Numbered from the stretch's first letter, positions 1 to 11,600 are shown. The stretch: DNA of 64,000 nt from Chrysoporthe austroafricana (GCA_001051155.2 JYIP02000006.1:3038001-3102000); one strand, 5' to 3'. A program made the numbers and translations. Notes: generated by a model from the letters alone, not told the origin.

Positions 1-1
1 G

Positions 2-205
2 GAACCCAAGACCCTCGTCGGCGGTGGAGGCTCCGACAGGGAGACTGTGGGCCAGTTGTACGCCGCCCAGATTGCCAGCCACCTCGCACTGAGAAATCCA
101 GACGATCGGAGGACATTGGTACTGGGCCTTGGCCTTCGCAAATTCGATTCTGAAAGCCGGGAGGGCTTCTACGACATCATCGAGTTGGTTTTGCAGGCTT
201 TGTGA
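2..205 (+). CDS. 3' end of probable proteasome assembly chaperone (PAC3/PSMG3-like), 5' truncated by window edge
   Basis: The frame is open from the first bases to TGA at 203-205 and encodes about 67 C-terminal residues. The segment has a Gly-rich stretch, then an amphipathic helix (GQLYAAQIASHLALRNPD), a beta-strand (RRTLVLGLGL) and a closing helix (FYDIIELVLQAL). This order and spacing resemble the C-terminus of the 20S proteasome assembly chaperone PAC3/PSMG3 (yeast Irc25/Poc3), which pairs with PAC4 to guide alpha-ring assembly in cytosol and nucleus. The match rests on pattern memory and PAC4 has a similar fold, so PAC3 against PAC4 is not settled. The start and any introns lie outside the window. 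Confidence 0.5.
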   Translation, partial: EPKTLVGGGGSDRETVGQLYAAQIASHLALRNPDDRRTLVLGLGLRKFDSESREGFYDIIELVLQAL

Positions 206-358
206 GAAATCGATTATGGTTCGAACAAGGACAGCTACGACGACTGAGTGTAGCTATCCCTACTTGAAATCAGAAGATCAGATGGGACACAGCTTAGGCG
301 AGCACGTCGGTGCAGAAGACATACCTTCTCACCAACGCCCAACAGAGTCCGTCAGAAT

Positions 359-1105
359 CTATCTCGGTATATTGCCTGCAACAGGAGTTGGATTCGCCGT
401 GGAGGGGAGCAGAACGCTTTTCAATTCCGAACCATACCATTTCGGCTTGATGGTGAGAGTACCACCAGGCAGACCAATAGCATAGGTGGCTTGCCAGATC
501 TCGCAAGCTGCCTTGAAGCTGAGAGCAGTGGACAAATCGCGGAAGACAAGGACAAGGCCATCATTGCCAGGATCCATGCGATGCGACCTCAGATGGTGCT
601 TTTGGATTCCTATGGACACGGTGTTGAGGTTGACTTTCCATTGCCACGGCGACCCCGACTTCAGCGCGAACGATGCAAAAGCAACGGCGAATGGGCCTTC
701 GGGAAAGGTGATGTATATGATCGTCTGAAACTCATCCGAAGCAACAGCAAACTTCAGCTCGTGAAGTTGAAACCCTGATGGGTAGACTCGAGCCTGGGTA
801 GGATACGATTGGGCTGGAGGAGCCACAGGCTTAGTCGCCATGGCTTGAAGCGGGATGTAGGGTTGGGTTGGGACAGAAGCCTGGGTAGGATATGGCTGGG
901 CTGCGGGAGTAACGGGCTTAGCCGCCGTGGCTTGAAACGGGTTGTAAGTTCCAGGTGGGAAAGAAGCCTGGTTGTAATATGGCTGGACCGGAGGAGCCAC
1001 GGGCTTAGTCGCCGCGGCATGAAACGGGTTGTAGAGTTGAGGGTTGAAAGGAGCCTTAAAACCACCGCCGCCCTGGAATGCCTGATAACCGTTAAATGCG
1101 ACCAT
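359..1105 (-). CDS. Hypothetical protein with Pro/Ala/Gln-rich tandem repeats
   Basis: This 248-codon open frame has ATG at 1105 and TAG at 359-361. The N-terminal third holds three imperfect units of about 28 residues, each carrying a KPV(A/T)P element, then QPYxxQA or QSYPTQA, then an aromatic/Pro turn. After them comes an apparently folded domain with beta-rich stretches (residues about 105-235, e.g. FQTIIYITFPEGPFAVAFAS and DGLVLVFRDLSTALSF). No known domain was recognised. It is convergent with the gene ending at 205, with only 153 bases between. A 5' exon beyond 1105 cannot be excluded. The repeats plus the folded domain make it likelier to be real than a chance ORF. Confidence 0.5.
   Translation of the reverse strand: MVAFNGYQAFQGGGGFKAPFNPQLYNPFHAAATKPVAPPVQPYYNQASFPPGTYNPFQATAAKPVTPAAQPYPTQASVPTQPYIPLQAMATKPVAPPAQSYPTQARVYPSGFQLHELKFAVASDEFQTIIYITFPEGPFAVAFASFALKSGSPWQWKVNLNTVSIGIQKHHLRSHRMDPGNDGLVLVFRDLSTALSFKAACEIWQATYAIGLPGGTLTIKPKWYGSELKSVLLPSTANPTPVAGNIPR
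790..1050 (-). repeat. Coding tandem repeat, three units of about 84 bp
   Basis: Within the hypothetical gene at 359-1105, three degenerate units repeat a core that reads on the plus strand as variants of 'gaggagccac(a/g)ggcttagtcgcc'. The units keep frame, giving the repeated KPVAPP-type peptide. Confidence 0.6.
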
Positions 1106-3070
1106 TATGACGATACGAGGGCTGTATTGGTTTCTATGGGCTTAAGGCGTCCCAGATATCGTCAAGTCCATTGGCAGAGGTTTGAAGGCGAATAAGCATC
1201 AGATGAGAAACGAACTGTGTGCTAGCCCTGCGAGTACCCGAATTCGGGCTGGGAATATAGGTGGAAGAGCCTATTTGTATGCGTGATGGCTCGTTCTCTA
1301 GTCGGGCTTCAACCAATCCAATATTTGAGAATAGCGCGTTCCCTCAATGAGGCAATTACTGCACTTACCATAGCAGATGATGATGCCTTCAGCCAATGGT
1401 ATCCTGAAGGTGACTCACGCGACCGAAACAGCGATCTTAGCCCGTCACTCCCATGCATGATGCTCGAGAAGCAACATGCACTACGGTAGAGCCTCACCAG
1501 TCTCTGTTTACTACAGACACGCTGCCTTGCAGGCTGAACACATCTCTTTCGCGCCGGGCACCGATTTGTGCTGGTTCTCAGTCACTGCGTCCAAAAGCAG
1601 TTTGTTCGTGCCTTGCAACCATGGGCTCTGATCTGGCACAGAAAGAAATAAACCTCAGACGAACCCTCATAGCATCCTCTTCGGCCCTTCCCCTGCGGGC
1701 GCCGGCTCGTAAGCAACGACGGAATGTCGATAGTCCGCGCCAAGAATGAGCAGCATGCAGTGTGGTAGCACAGAAAACTGCATGGCCTTGCTTTTGATCG
1801 CAAAAGCAACCAAACATTCCACTTATGGTATCGCCCGCTCTTGGTGGGATGGCAGAGTGGCATGGCAGCCAGCTGTTCGTTGCATCCAACTTTCGCAGGG
1901 ATTGGCGACGGTTTAATAGCGTCCAGCCTGCCCACAAGGACACAGAGATTCAGCTTCTCCGGGGACTTGCGCACTTGGTCGCGAGCAAGGTCCAATCAAA
2001 CTCTCCCTCGTGTCTGACAGTCAATGCGTGCCTCTCTTGATGACCCTTCCGGGGCTCTCTGCGACCGAGAAGTCGCGCCGAGAAACACCATAGCGCACAG
2101 CCAATTGCTAGAGTCATGCATACGACGAGCTTTCATGAGTACCTGCATTGAGTGGAAGCGACCATTCAGTGAGAGTAACACAGTCCACTTCGTTGGGTCC
2201 GGCCAGATCCAATGCTCGTGGTGTGCACTAGTGACACCGCACCCAAGGTCTCGGCGGCTCGTGAGAGTGTTGTCCAAGCATTCGGGGCAGCAGGAGACGT
2301 TGAGGCTCACAGGCCGCACGCATAGCGAAGGAGCCCGAAGGACAACTTCGCCAGCCGCTCTCAAGCTACAACTGCAGCGCTCTGTGCGTGGCTTCGTATT
2401 GCCCGACCGTGTGACCCGTTGCGCTGCAGCTCGGTCACGGCGAGCTGCAGCTACGCTCGTGCAACACCGGGTTCGCCTTTGTACTTTGACATGTAACCAC
2501 ATGATGTTGGCGTGCTGACCAAATGGACTGTTGAAATTTGGCGTTCATCTTGCAAACAAGAAGTACAGGCTATCTAGCGACAAAAATAGGACAAGTACGA
2601 CCGTGAGAAGTATTTCAAGCTCCCGCGCCACCGAAGACCAGCCAGCGGCTGACAGGATCTTGTTAAGTAGTATTGTCACACCGCTGAGTCGTGTGCGGGT
2701 CGACGCCGATCATATCAGAAAAGCGAAGGCGGGAGAGGGATGAAAGCTCGAGCCACGATGTGGCAGTGTGGTAAGGGGGCACGGAAGGATCGCGCAAAAG
2801 TAACATTGAAGATCATGATGTCTACAAGTGGAGTCGGCTGACAATCCTATGTCTTTCCAGTATGAGACTTCCCGTGGGTCAACATGTAAAGCGAGACCAC
2901 GCCGCTGAGTCCCACTGCCGATCCTACGTCTAGCGTAGAGCTCGAGCAATATCTTAAGATCAGCCTCCCTTTCGAGTGCTGATCTATTAAGGAACACCAC
3001 TCCTCATACCCGTGGCCCATTCCGCACCCTCGACCGTCTCTTCACGTTCTTCTTAGCACTCATAGCCAAA
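1106..3070. other. Intergenic region without a supported gene
   Basis: Several overlapping ORFs of 60-170 codons occur on both strands, but none shows a recognisable domain, consistent codon bias or a plausible splice pattern. The last 100 bases before 3071 contain short pyrimidine-rich runs (e.g. 'cgaccgtctcttcacgttcttc') and are probably the core promoter and leader of the secreted-protein gene. Confidence 0.5.
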
Positions 3071-3536
3071 ATGCAGCTCTCAAGCCTCTTCATTGCCGCA
3101 GCCACCCTTGGCCTCACCAGCAACGCCTTCACCATTCGCCGTCAGACTAATATCACGGATGAACATCTCGCCAACTTCCGAACATGGGGAGCCCCGGACT
3201 GTCCAGGGGCGACCGACAATGAGGGGGAATGGAATTCTGAGATATTCAGCCTGAACATCTGCTACCAGTTCCCCAATGACATAACGGTGGAGTCCGTGGA
3301 GCTCGAGAACATTGATACCGGGAACGACATCACTTGCAATGGTGAGTGCACTCCGTACTCTGTCAAAGGAGAGGATCATCCGCTGACGCTTGCGAATAGT
3401 GTATGTCTTCACAGACGATGACTGCACCGTTGGCGAGGCCGCGCTGCCTTCCGTGGGCGAATGCTACAACTATACTCCAGCAGCCGGTGCGGACCCAGGA
3501 CTGGGTTCATACAAGATCGCCTGCTCTGAAGATTAG
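3071..3536 (+). CDS. Small secreted cysteine-containing protein
   Basis: Predicted join 3071-3341, 3400-3536, with a 58-nt intron (GTGAGT...GAATAG), gives 135 aa. Residues 1-19 form a signal peptide (MQLSSLFIAAATLGLTSNA). An Arg-Arg follows at about 23-24, a possible Kex2 site. The mature part is acidic with six cysteines, enough for three disulfides (contexts DCPG, NICY, ITCN, DDCT, GECY, IACS). Without the splice the frame would end early at 3421 and lose three of these cysteines, which supports the intron. Small size, secretion signal and paired cysteines suit the broad class of fungal small secreted proteins. No specific family was recognised and no function is assigned. Confidence 0.75.
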
Positions 3537-4260
3537 AAAAAGAGTGGACGCTGCGGCAGGTTCGGTGGGAGAATAGCGCTTACCTTGGACGAGGACGAAA
3601 CGAAGCAAGGATGGTAAAATGCTTGGCTCATGAAATTAGCAACTAAATGAGTTGCTAGCTGTGTGGCTAATCATGCTCGGCGAAAGACACACAGATAATT
3701 ATGGAGGGATTCAGGTCAAAGAGCAGGGCGCGAGGAAGTCTTCGCTAGCAGCGCTCCAGTATGTTGTTGATAATTGCACGGTGACGCGCTCCATCGCGTT
3801 TGGACAAATAATCTACGAAAAAATTGGCAAAGAATCGGCACGATCCCAGCTGAGTCTCCTCGCGGGACCGTCTAGGATGAACTCGGGAGTAACTGACCAG
3901 ACTGATCAAGCTGGCTTAGGGATGCGATCAGCTGTAGATATGAGGGAGGTCTGGACGGTTATGAAGCCGTATAAACGAGGCCGGCTTGATTATTTGACAA
4001 TTACACTAATAATAGCAGCCACGATGCCTTGCCACGATGCCTGTCGCATCCAGGCTCCTAGAATCTATATTCCGCTCCAATATCTGCCGGGTGACTAAAC
4101 AACTACCAAGACTGAGATTTTGAAGTGAACAATGGCTCAAGATTTGAGAAGGACTAGTTTCTATATATGATGTTGTAGTTTGTAAGTTAGGACAACGACC
4201 ATGCCGCCTCCTGTAGTTATAGTTTGTCAGAAGCAACTACAAGACAATGCGAGCTACCTG
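3537..4260. other. Spacer with no recognised gene
   Basis: An open frame of 148 codons (3652-4098, plus) shows no recognisable motif. AT content rises towards the 3' side, leading into the decayed region after 4260. Confidence 0.4.
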
Positions 4261-4740
4261 GAAGTGCTGCCATACACCTGACGAGTTTATGGCAGAGAAT
4301 TCATTGATCTCTAGCAATTCCACTCCTGCTCAAAGTCGCGCCTAAGCCCGTAGCTGAAACTGCGTAGCTCTTTTGATAGACCCGTATTAGTCTCTGACTC
4401 TTTGCACTATCTCCTCTATATGCATCATCTTTGACAGATTGGATCGACGTAGCCTTCCCAGATTTTCCGTCAATACCGGGTTGACGATCTCCTTACATTT
4501 ATACTTGCTGATCCGGACATCCGAGTACGTTTTTAGGCTCGTTCTATCCGCCTTATCGCACTAGATCTCCATGAGGCAATCGAATAGGCCTTCAACGTGG
4601 ATGAAGTGAAGCAATCCAATAAGCGCTTGATGAATCTCCTAGCGACTCGTGCAAATGGAGCGAGGGAAGTAATCACGGCCACTTTCAGACGAGAACGAAA
4701 GGCTTCCCGGGAGACTAGAGTATACAGTATACGAGTATAG
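4261..4740 (+). pseudogene. Decayed coding relic in AT-rich DNA
   Basis: Reading positions congruent with 4261 gives a protein-like string interrupted by several TAG/TGA codons. The best-preserved part (about 4456-4728) contains FRQYRVDDLLTFILADPDIR, LIALDLHEAIE and RLMNLLATRANGAREVITAT, with two internal TAG codons. The amphipathic, charged composition looks like once-coding sequence, and TAG interruptions could come from CAG by RIP-type C-to-T change. I do not recognise the ancestral family. The opposite strand has an open 116-codon frame (4533-4883), but its composition looks non-coding. Confidence 0.3.
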
Positions 4741-4999
4741 TTGATTGAATAAAATGTTCCGCGAGAAAGGAATTCACCATATTGCTCAACGAATAGAAAC
4801 AATCGAAAGATAGGAGGGGGGAACAGAATAAGGAAATAGTGTATATCAAAGTAGGGCAGCAAGGCCTTGCGGTCTAAATGCAATAAGAATTTACATTTAT
4901 GATACTATGAATGACAGCTTCATCCGATGTAAAGCCATTCACTATTAAGCCATACCTATCAGACCAATATTATCCTATTCTGATGGTTTCTTCCTTCTA

Positions 5000-5041
5000 T
5001 TTGTTTTTTTTAAATATTTTTTTTTGGGGGGGGAGGGGGGT
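5000..5041. repeat. Poly-T / poly-G low-complexity tract
   Basis: A T-rich run with short A interruptions passes directly into a G-rich run. It lies upstream of AIM32 and is presumably non-coding. Confidence 0.9.
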
Positions 5042-5195
5042 TCGATGGAAGGAGGAAACCCTAACCCCCAATCTAGAAGGATGATGTCGGACGTCTTCAG
5101 GTCGACGTCTTCGCAGGCTTAAGTCGACGTTCTTGTCATCCCGAGCTGTTGAAGCAGTTTTTTTTAAGCAGCACACTCGTTTTACTCGACCTGCA

Positions 5196-6328
5196 ATGGC
5201 CCTCCGAATACCCTTTCAGCTGTCGCGTGCGAGCAGAAGAAGCCTTCTCATCTGTTCGCAAAGGTCCTACAGCGCCAAAGCCAGGCCGCCATCCTTTCCG
5301 ACAGTCCCGACGTGCCCATCGCCAACATGCGAATGTGCTCCCACGCCGGCGATGCCGGACGGCCTACCGATTGATCGCCAGGGCAAGCTGAACGGGCTTA
5401 TCACAAGCTATGCCGAGCAAGTGCTCATCTGCACGGGAAAGGATGACTGGCCCTCGCGCATCGAGGAGGATAACAGTGGTGACAACCTCGCCGCAGACCT
5501 GAAGGAGCTGTTTGGCAGGGGAGGTGTCTATTCTGACGTGAGTGAGGTGCACATTGATGCCACAGGTGAGTGCACGGAATAGCTGACGGTAAGAGTCTCT
5601 CGCGGATACAGCCATTTCACAACATATCTGTACTCAACTCGTCCTTTCCCTCTTCAATACCACCGAGGACGGAGCTGGTCAACACCTCGGCGTACCTGTT
5701 ACCTAGCTTTAAATACGTGCCCTTCCTGCCGCGGGTATCATTCGACAGTGTGGAGGCGTTGGCGAAGGGATTTCTTCTGCCTGAGCAGCTGCACCCTATG
5801 CATGATGGCCTGTCGCCAATACACCGTGACAGGCTGACACGGAAGCACATGTACCAGAGTCTCCTCCATGGTGTCAGAGACGTGGATGACATTCTGGTAC
5901 TCATATGTGGCCATGGCGGCCGCGATATGCGCTGCGGAGTGATGGGATCCGTCCTTAGGGATGAGTTTGAGGCTCAGTTGCCGAGAGAGGGTGTAAACGT
6001 ACTGCATGGCCCGGTCAAGGTTGATATGGGTCAGGATGCTGCGGCCATAGCGGGCACGACAGAGAGGATGGCCTTGACTGCGCGGGTAGGGTTGATATCT
6101 CACATCGGTGGGCACAAGTTCGCTGGCAATGTGATCATTTACTTACCGCCAGCTATGACCGGCGGCGACGGGAAGAGACATCCGTTAGCCGGGCATGGCA
6201 TTTGGTATAGCAGGGTTGAGCCTAAGCATGTCCAGGGCATCGTGCAAGAAACTGTGATAAGAGGCAATGTAGTCGAAGACATGTTTAGAGGCGGAATAAC
6301 ACCGAATAGGAAGATTTTGAGATTATAG
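5196..6328 (+). CDS. AIM32: Aim32-like mitochondrial sucrase/ferredoxin-fold protein
   Basis: Predicted join 5196-5537, 5612-6328 (352 aa). The 74-nt intron begins GTGAGT, carries a GCTGAC branch point and ends ATACAG. The start at 5196 gives a basic, Ser-rich presequence (MALRIPFQLSRASRRSLL); an in-frame ATG at 5133 would place a poly-T-encoded stretch ahead of it and is less likely. Family signatures are the PFHNISVLNSSF block after the splice, CGHGGRDMRCG, the late HIGGHKFAGNVIIYLP motif and GIWYSRVEP. Aim32 belongs to the thioredoxin-like [2Fe-2S] sucrase/ferredoxin family and in yeast resides in mitochondria, with a role in thiol/redox quality control. The Cys in CGHGG and the HxxGH motif are the expected cluster or redox residues. 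The reading frame supports this donor over the GTGAGT at 5566. Confidence 0.88.
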
Positions 6329-6558
6329 ATCTAGAATCTCAGGATACAACCGGAAGATAGCATACTCGTCTCAAAATCGCGTTCTATTGATAAGAGGCAC
6401 AGAGAGTGACAGAGTTTGCGACCCAAGACTTGCTGGAGTCGCCTGTTGCGAATTCTAGCCCTTATATTGAAAAAAAGATTCAGGATCGTCTTATCTATAC
6501 ATGAATCATCAGGCTCACATTAGTTTTTAATGTAAAGCTAGGTTTAGTAGGTGCTTAT

Positions 6559-6606
6559 TATTCTCTTTCTTTTCTCTCTCTCTTTTTCTTTTCTTTTTTT
6601 TTTTTT
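6559..6606 (+). repeat. Polypyrimidine (CT/T) tract
   Basis: A run of C and T ending in about 13 T, followed by a G-rich stretch. It sits in the 460-base spacer between AIM32 and CYC2 and may lie in the CYC2 promoter or leader. Nothing else is seen in this spacer. Confidence 0.8.
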
Positions 6607-6788
6607 AGGAGGGGGGGCGGGTGTTTAGGCGTATGACACCAAAATTTCAATGACACGCGCGTGAACCCGAAGATTTCAATCGTTTCTTCGCCCGTTAACC
6701 CACCCAGGTCTCATTTTCATGAGCTTCAAACTCTCTTCACAAATGCCTTCGCTGCATCGCTGACCTAAACAACATCTCTTGGGCAGCT

Positions 6789-8309
6789 ATGCGGGACCGG
6801 AGTCTACTGAGACTGACGGCAACACGTTGGGGCGACGGATCCCTAAACGCCGTGGCGCGCATGAGCTCGAGGTCTCACCTACGGCTTCACAGACAAGCGA
6901 GCGATCACATAAAGTGCACCTATGGCTTGACGTTATTCGAGCCAAGCTCTTCATGCTATAGAACATGGCCCTGCGGGACGCCGCGGCCGGACTCTCCGCG
7001 GCGCTTCTCACACACACCGCGCGCTCTCACATCCACGCCCTCAGGTCCCAGTTCAACCAGCGAAGAGCCGCCCCAGCCCAGGCCTCGCTCGCGCAAGCCC
7101 GTCCTCATCCACTTCGCCGTTATCTCGTCTCTCCTCGCCGGCGCCGTCTACTACACCAACGAGACGCGCAAGTCCCGCTTCCTGCTCAACGACCAGCGCT
7201 TCATGCCATGCCCCGTGGTCTCCAACGAGCCCATAAGCCCCACCGCCTTCATCCTCACCATCCAGACGCCGCTCACCGCGCTCATCCAGACGAGGGGCAC
7301 CGTCACAAACCGCGAGGTGATCGAAGGGGCCTGGGCTCACGGCCTGTGGAGCGTCGAGGTCAAGCAGCCGCAGCTGCAGATCGCACGAAACTACACGCCT
7401 CTGCCGCCAGTGCCGGGCGACGAGGAGGGGATGTCTGAGCAGGAGCGGCAGAGGGTGAGGGCGGGGCTGGTCCAGTTGAGGTTCTACGTGAGGCGGTACG
7501 ACGGGGGTGAGGTCTCGACGTACCTGTCCCGGCTGAAGAAGGGCGACCTGGTGGAGATCCGCGGGCCGCATCTGGGTTTTGACCTCGGTGCGCGGCTGGG
7601 AGATGCCGGGAAGAAGGTGGTCTTCCTCGCGGGCGGGACGGGGATCGTGCCGGCGATGCAGGCTGCGACGTTTTTGCAGCAGGGCGATGCCGATGTACAG
7701 ATCCTCTGGGCGAATAGATTGGCCGTGGACTGCGCTGGGTGTCCGCGCCTGGCAAGCGAGTCCAAGGGCCTCTTTTCATGGAAACAGCCGGCCGTTAATG
7801 ACGCGCATCTCGACGAGAATCCAAGCGCGATCATGCGCCAGCTACAGACCCTACAGGCCGCCTACGCGAAGACAGGCCGCACTCTAGAGGTGCAGTGCAT
7901 CGTCGATGAGGAGGGCAGCAAGTTTAAAGCGCAAGACATCACAGAGGCTATTTCCAATCCCGGGCAGGCGGCAACAACATCAGGTGCATCGTCTACCTGC
8001 TACCTTCACTCTCAGCAGCGGCTAGAATACAGCACGGAGGAAGGCGACACGTCATTAGATGCTACGCATAAGGCTAGCGAGGAGATGATAAACCGTGGGC
8101 TGGAGCGGAGACGATGCAACTGCCTCGGCGAAGGAGCCGGCAAGAATCTTTTCATGATCTCCGGCCCGGATGGCTTTGTGGGCGCGTATGTCGGGCCCAA
8201 GGTCTGGGTTGATGGTGCCGAACGGCAGGGACGCGTGGGAGGGGTGGTAGCCGAGTTGATGAGAAAGAGTCCTGGGACTTGGAGGAACTGGCTTGTGCTC
8301 AAGCAATAG
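6789..8309 (+). CDS. CYC2: Cyc2-like mitochondrial FAD-dependent reductase (cytochrome c biogenesis)
   Basis: A single open frame of 506 aa. The basic, hydroxylated N-terminus (about 1-95) suits a mitochondrial presequence, and a hydrophobic segment at about 104-123 (LIHFAVISSLLAGAVYY) suits an inner-membrane anchor. A ferredoxin-reductase-type FAD domain follows, with RNYTPLPP in the place of the RxYT/S flavin motif. The nucleotide-binding GGTGIVPAMQAA motif comes next, and then the terminal FMISGPDGFVGAYVGPKVW block typical of the Cyc2 branch. Yeast Cyc2 is an inner-membrane flavoprotein that helps reduce the CXXCH motif or heme during cytochrome c maturation. The start is the first ATG of the frame; an ATG at residue 25 is an alternative. 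Confidence is high for the family and moderate for the exact start. Confidence 0.85.
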   Translation: MRDRSLLRLTATRWGDGSLNAVARMSSRSHLRLHRQASDHIKCTYGLTLFEPSSSCYRTWPCGTPRPDSPRRFSHTPRALTSTPSGPSSTSEEPPQPRPRSRKPVLIHFAVISSLLAGAVYYTNETRKSRFLLNDQRFMPCPVVSNEPISPTAFILTIQTPLTALIQTRGTVTNREVIEGAWAHGLWSVEVKQPQLQIARNYTPLPPVPGDEEGMSEQERQRVRAGLVQLRFYVRRYDGGEVSTYLSRLKKGDLVEIRGPHLGFDLGARLGDAGKKVVFLAGGTGIVPAMQAATFLQQGDADVQILWANRLAVDCAGCPRLASESKGLFSWKQPAVNDAHLDENPSAIMRQLQTLQAAYAKTGRTLEVQCIVDEEGSKFKAQDITEAISNPGQAATTSGASSTCYLHSQQRLEYSTEEGDTSLDATHKASEEMINRGLERRRCNCLGEGAGKNLFMISGPDGFVGAYVGPKVWVDGAERQGRVGGVVAELMRKSPGTWRNWLVLKQ

Positions 8310-8604
8310 AATAATGGCAGTGCCGTTTTATCACAGGCTCTCACGACCTCTGGGAGTAGGGGGGAGAGCAGGGGAGGGCCAGGTTGGTTTGACAGTCGTA
8401 GCCCATGGCACGACCGCACCCTCTTGTTGTAGTAAAGCATCATGCATCCAGACATCACCCGCAATATCATTCAAATAGACCAGTTCGTGTATCCAGTCAG
8501 ACCGTAAGCTCTACAAGCAGCGCTCGCTCTAAACGCCTAGCTACCAATGTCCCCATTAGCAGACAAAAGAGACTACAAACACAATCCTCAGAAGCAATGT
8601 TCCA

Positions 8605-11600
8605 TCATATCCCCTGAACTTTCCGATATGACGGCGGTTTCATCGTCCTCCTGATCAATTTCACAGCGTATGGTGGAATGAGCGAGATCGCTCCGATGGC
8701 CAGGACGCGCCAGTAGAAACCCCTTTTATCACATTAGTCGAGGCTGTGCAGAACAGGAAGGGATGGAATGGATGATGCTTACCACGTAAGGATGAAAGCG
8801 AGATCGAAATAGCCGCCCAGAAACGGTATCGATCCCACGTACATCAAGAACGTCCCTACGATGGAGATGATATTGACTGGATGCCATGTCGTAATCTCAA
8901 CCGCCACCATCAACAACTCGTTCAGCACCAGCACCGTAAAGCTGACCGCAACCATCTTTGGGCCATCAACCTCCGTAAGCAGCTGCGACAGGCCCTGGAT
9001 CATACTACCCTGGTAGATGCTCACAAACACCCACACGAAGAACGTCCGATATGACAGTGAGCGTCCTTCTGTGAGCTCCTTGTACAGCTCAGGATACAAA
9101 GTCGCCAGCTCCTCATCGACATCCTTGTCCAGCGTCAGCGAGAAGACAGGAGCCGCAGTGTACACGGTTGCGTATCCCACAAGCAGCCAGTCCTTGTACA
9201 GACCTTCGGGCTCGAACTTGATGGCGATGCTGTACATGGTCTGGCAGACGGCGATGATTAGGCCACGGTGAATCACAAACTGTGCGAGCTTAGCGCTCCG
9301 CTTGTAGCTGTTGCGCCCGTGCCATACTAGAAGCTTGGTCAGGTGGAAGAACTGTTCGATGGAGAAGTCGGCGGCGAGAGAGGCCTGTCGACCTTCCTTG
9401 CCAACGATACCGACCCCCACGTCTGCGGCTTGAATCATGGACACATCGTTGCCACCATCGCCGATACAGCACACGCGCTTCTTGGTAAAGTCCTTGATGA
9501 GCTTGGCAACTTCGGCTTTTTGTGTGGGTGAGCATCGGCAGGCGACAACGGTTGGCAGTTTGACGGCCACAGAGATGAATTCGGTTCGGTAGTGCGTTAG
9601 GAAAAGGGCCAGACTCTCTCCATCAATCAATAGACACGAGTCGGCCTTGCTCTTAAGAAAGTCCAGATGATCCTGTGCCTGATCCTTTCTTTTCATTTTA
9701 GCGACGGTGTAGATGTACTGGCCACGAGCGACAAGCTTGGAGCTCACAGCCACACAGCGAGCGGTCTCGACCTTGTCGCCGGTCAGCATCCAGATTTTGA
9801 TGCCAGCATTCCTGAGAAGTTCGAGCGACGGCTTGACATCCTTCTGCAATTTGTCTTCCACACCAGTCACGCCTAGGAGCTCAAGGTCATGCTCAAGATA
9901 TTGCGAGACGACCCTTTGCATGCCGGTATCACGGCCGCTGATTGCCAGCGATGCCTCGGTGTACTTGGTCTTGAACTCATGGTACTCTGCGGGAGATAGT
10001 CGCTTTCGGCCCACAACCAGTGTTCGTAGACCTTCGCGGGCCATGTTCGCGGTCTCTTCGTCCAACCAGTCATTTGCAGCCACAATGGAGCCCATGACCG
10101 TGTCCGCACCTTTTTGATAGAACCAGATCTCGCCATTGGAGGTGTCTGGCACAGATCCTGAGCGCTCGAAGAACTGGACGATTATACCCATCCTCTTGCC
10201 ATCGGACGTGAAGGGAAAGACTTCCAAGATGCGAACCTGAACGACTGGTCGGCCTGTCTCAGACGACTCGAGCACCATCCCTTTGCGGTCACGGTATGAT
10301 AACCGCAAGCCGACAGCTTCTGTCCACCGGACGATGGCAATCTCATCAGGAGACGAAGCCTGGTAAGATGTGATCGTCTTGCCGTCCTCTTTGTCAGTTG
10401 TAGGAGTGACATTGTGACACAATGCCAAGGCCAAAACCACATCGCGCACTCTCGTACCGATCTCACGGCGGGTCCGGGTAGCTCCAACGTTGGCAGCTGC
10501 GGCGAATGTTGAAGATGGCGTGATGAGGATAGAGCTCGCCGTGGAATCTGTGGACGTAGGGACCTGAAATCCCTGCTTCACATAAGCCGAGACCTCATCC
10601 ATTGCTTCATTGGCGTATGAAACTGTTCCCACGTGGATCTTCTTCATCTCCATTTCATTTTGTGTCAGGGTTCCGGTCTTGTCACTGAGCAGATACTCGA
10701 TACGCCCCAAGTCCTCTGGGATAGTGCTGGTGCGAACCACGGCGCCAGGAATGCCCGGATCACGCTGGATGAGCCAAGAGTAGACACTCTTGCCAAGATC
10801 AAGGTTGACACGTAGACTGATGGGCACGATTGTCGAGAAGAGGACCAGAAATCGCATGATCTTGACATACCAAACATTGCCTGGCACGTTCCCAAACCCC
10901 TCAAGGGCCACAAGAACGATCGAGAGCCCGAGGGTCAGTGCGCAAAGGATTTTGGTCAGCGAATTGATCTCATACTCCAGAAGTCCGATCTTTGTCCTAG
11001 AGGGAGCCGTCGAAAGAGCCGAGCGCGTTTGGGGTCCAGTGTAGACAATCACGGCCAGCGTGGTCGCGTTGGACGCAATGACGGTGTTCGCCCATGCGGT
11101 GTTGTCAATCGACAAAGGTGCAGAACGTGGGGTGTCTCCATCATTCTGCATGCTAGCGGTGTTGCTCATGGCTTCGTGCCTCGAGGGCAGAAGCTCGAGA
11201 GTGCCAACAAACTCGTTAACCTTCTTGTCTGGCTTACCCCCTGTCACTCGAAGACGAACCAGCTCCTCCGTATCCAGACCCTGCGACAGCGGGGATGCGA
11301 GTCGTAACTTCCAGTCCGTCTCACCGTCCAGCTGGTCTGTTCGGATGAAGGTCTCCCCCCCAGGACCAGATTTCTGCTCGGGCTCGTTGGTGGCCTTGGC
11401 CTCCGCGCTACCCTCACCGGCCTCGTCAATGTTGCCCAACAGATCGGGCTGCACCTTTGACGTCCATTCAACAGAAGAGTCGGCATGGTCCACCGCGGAG
11501 AAGCACTTCAGGATGACCACGTCCGCAGGCACCCTGTGACCTTTCTCCAGCTTCAACACATCGCCAACCTTCAAGTCCTTTGACTTCTTGCTGATCTCAC

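Noticed and set aside
1996..2502. Minus-strand 168-codon ORF
   Set aside because: Composition (Cys, Arg, Ser scattered) and an equally long opposite-strand ORF argue for chance.
5133..5195. Upstream in-frame ATG for AIM32
   Set aside because: It adds a segment coded by a T homopolymer ahead of a good mitochondrial presequence that starts at 5196.
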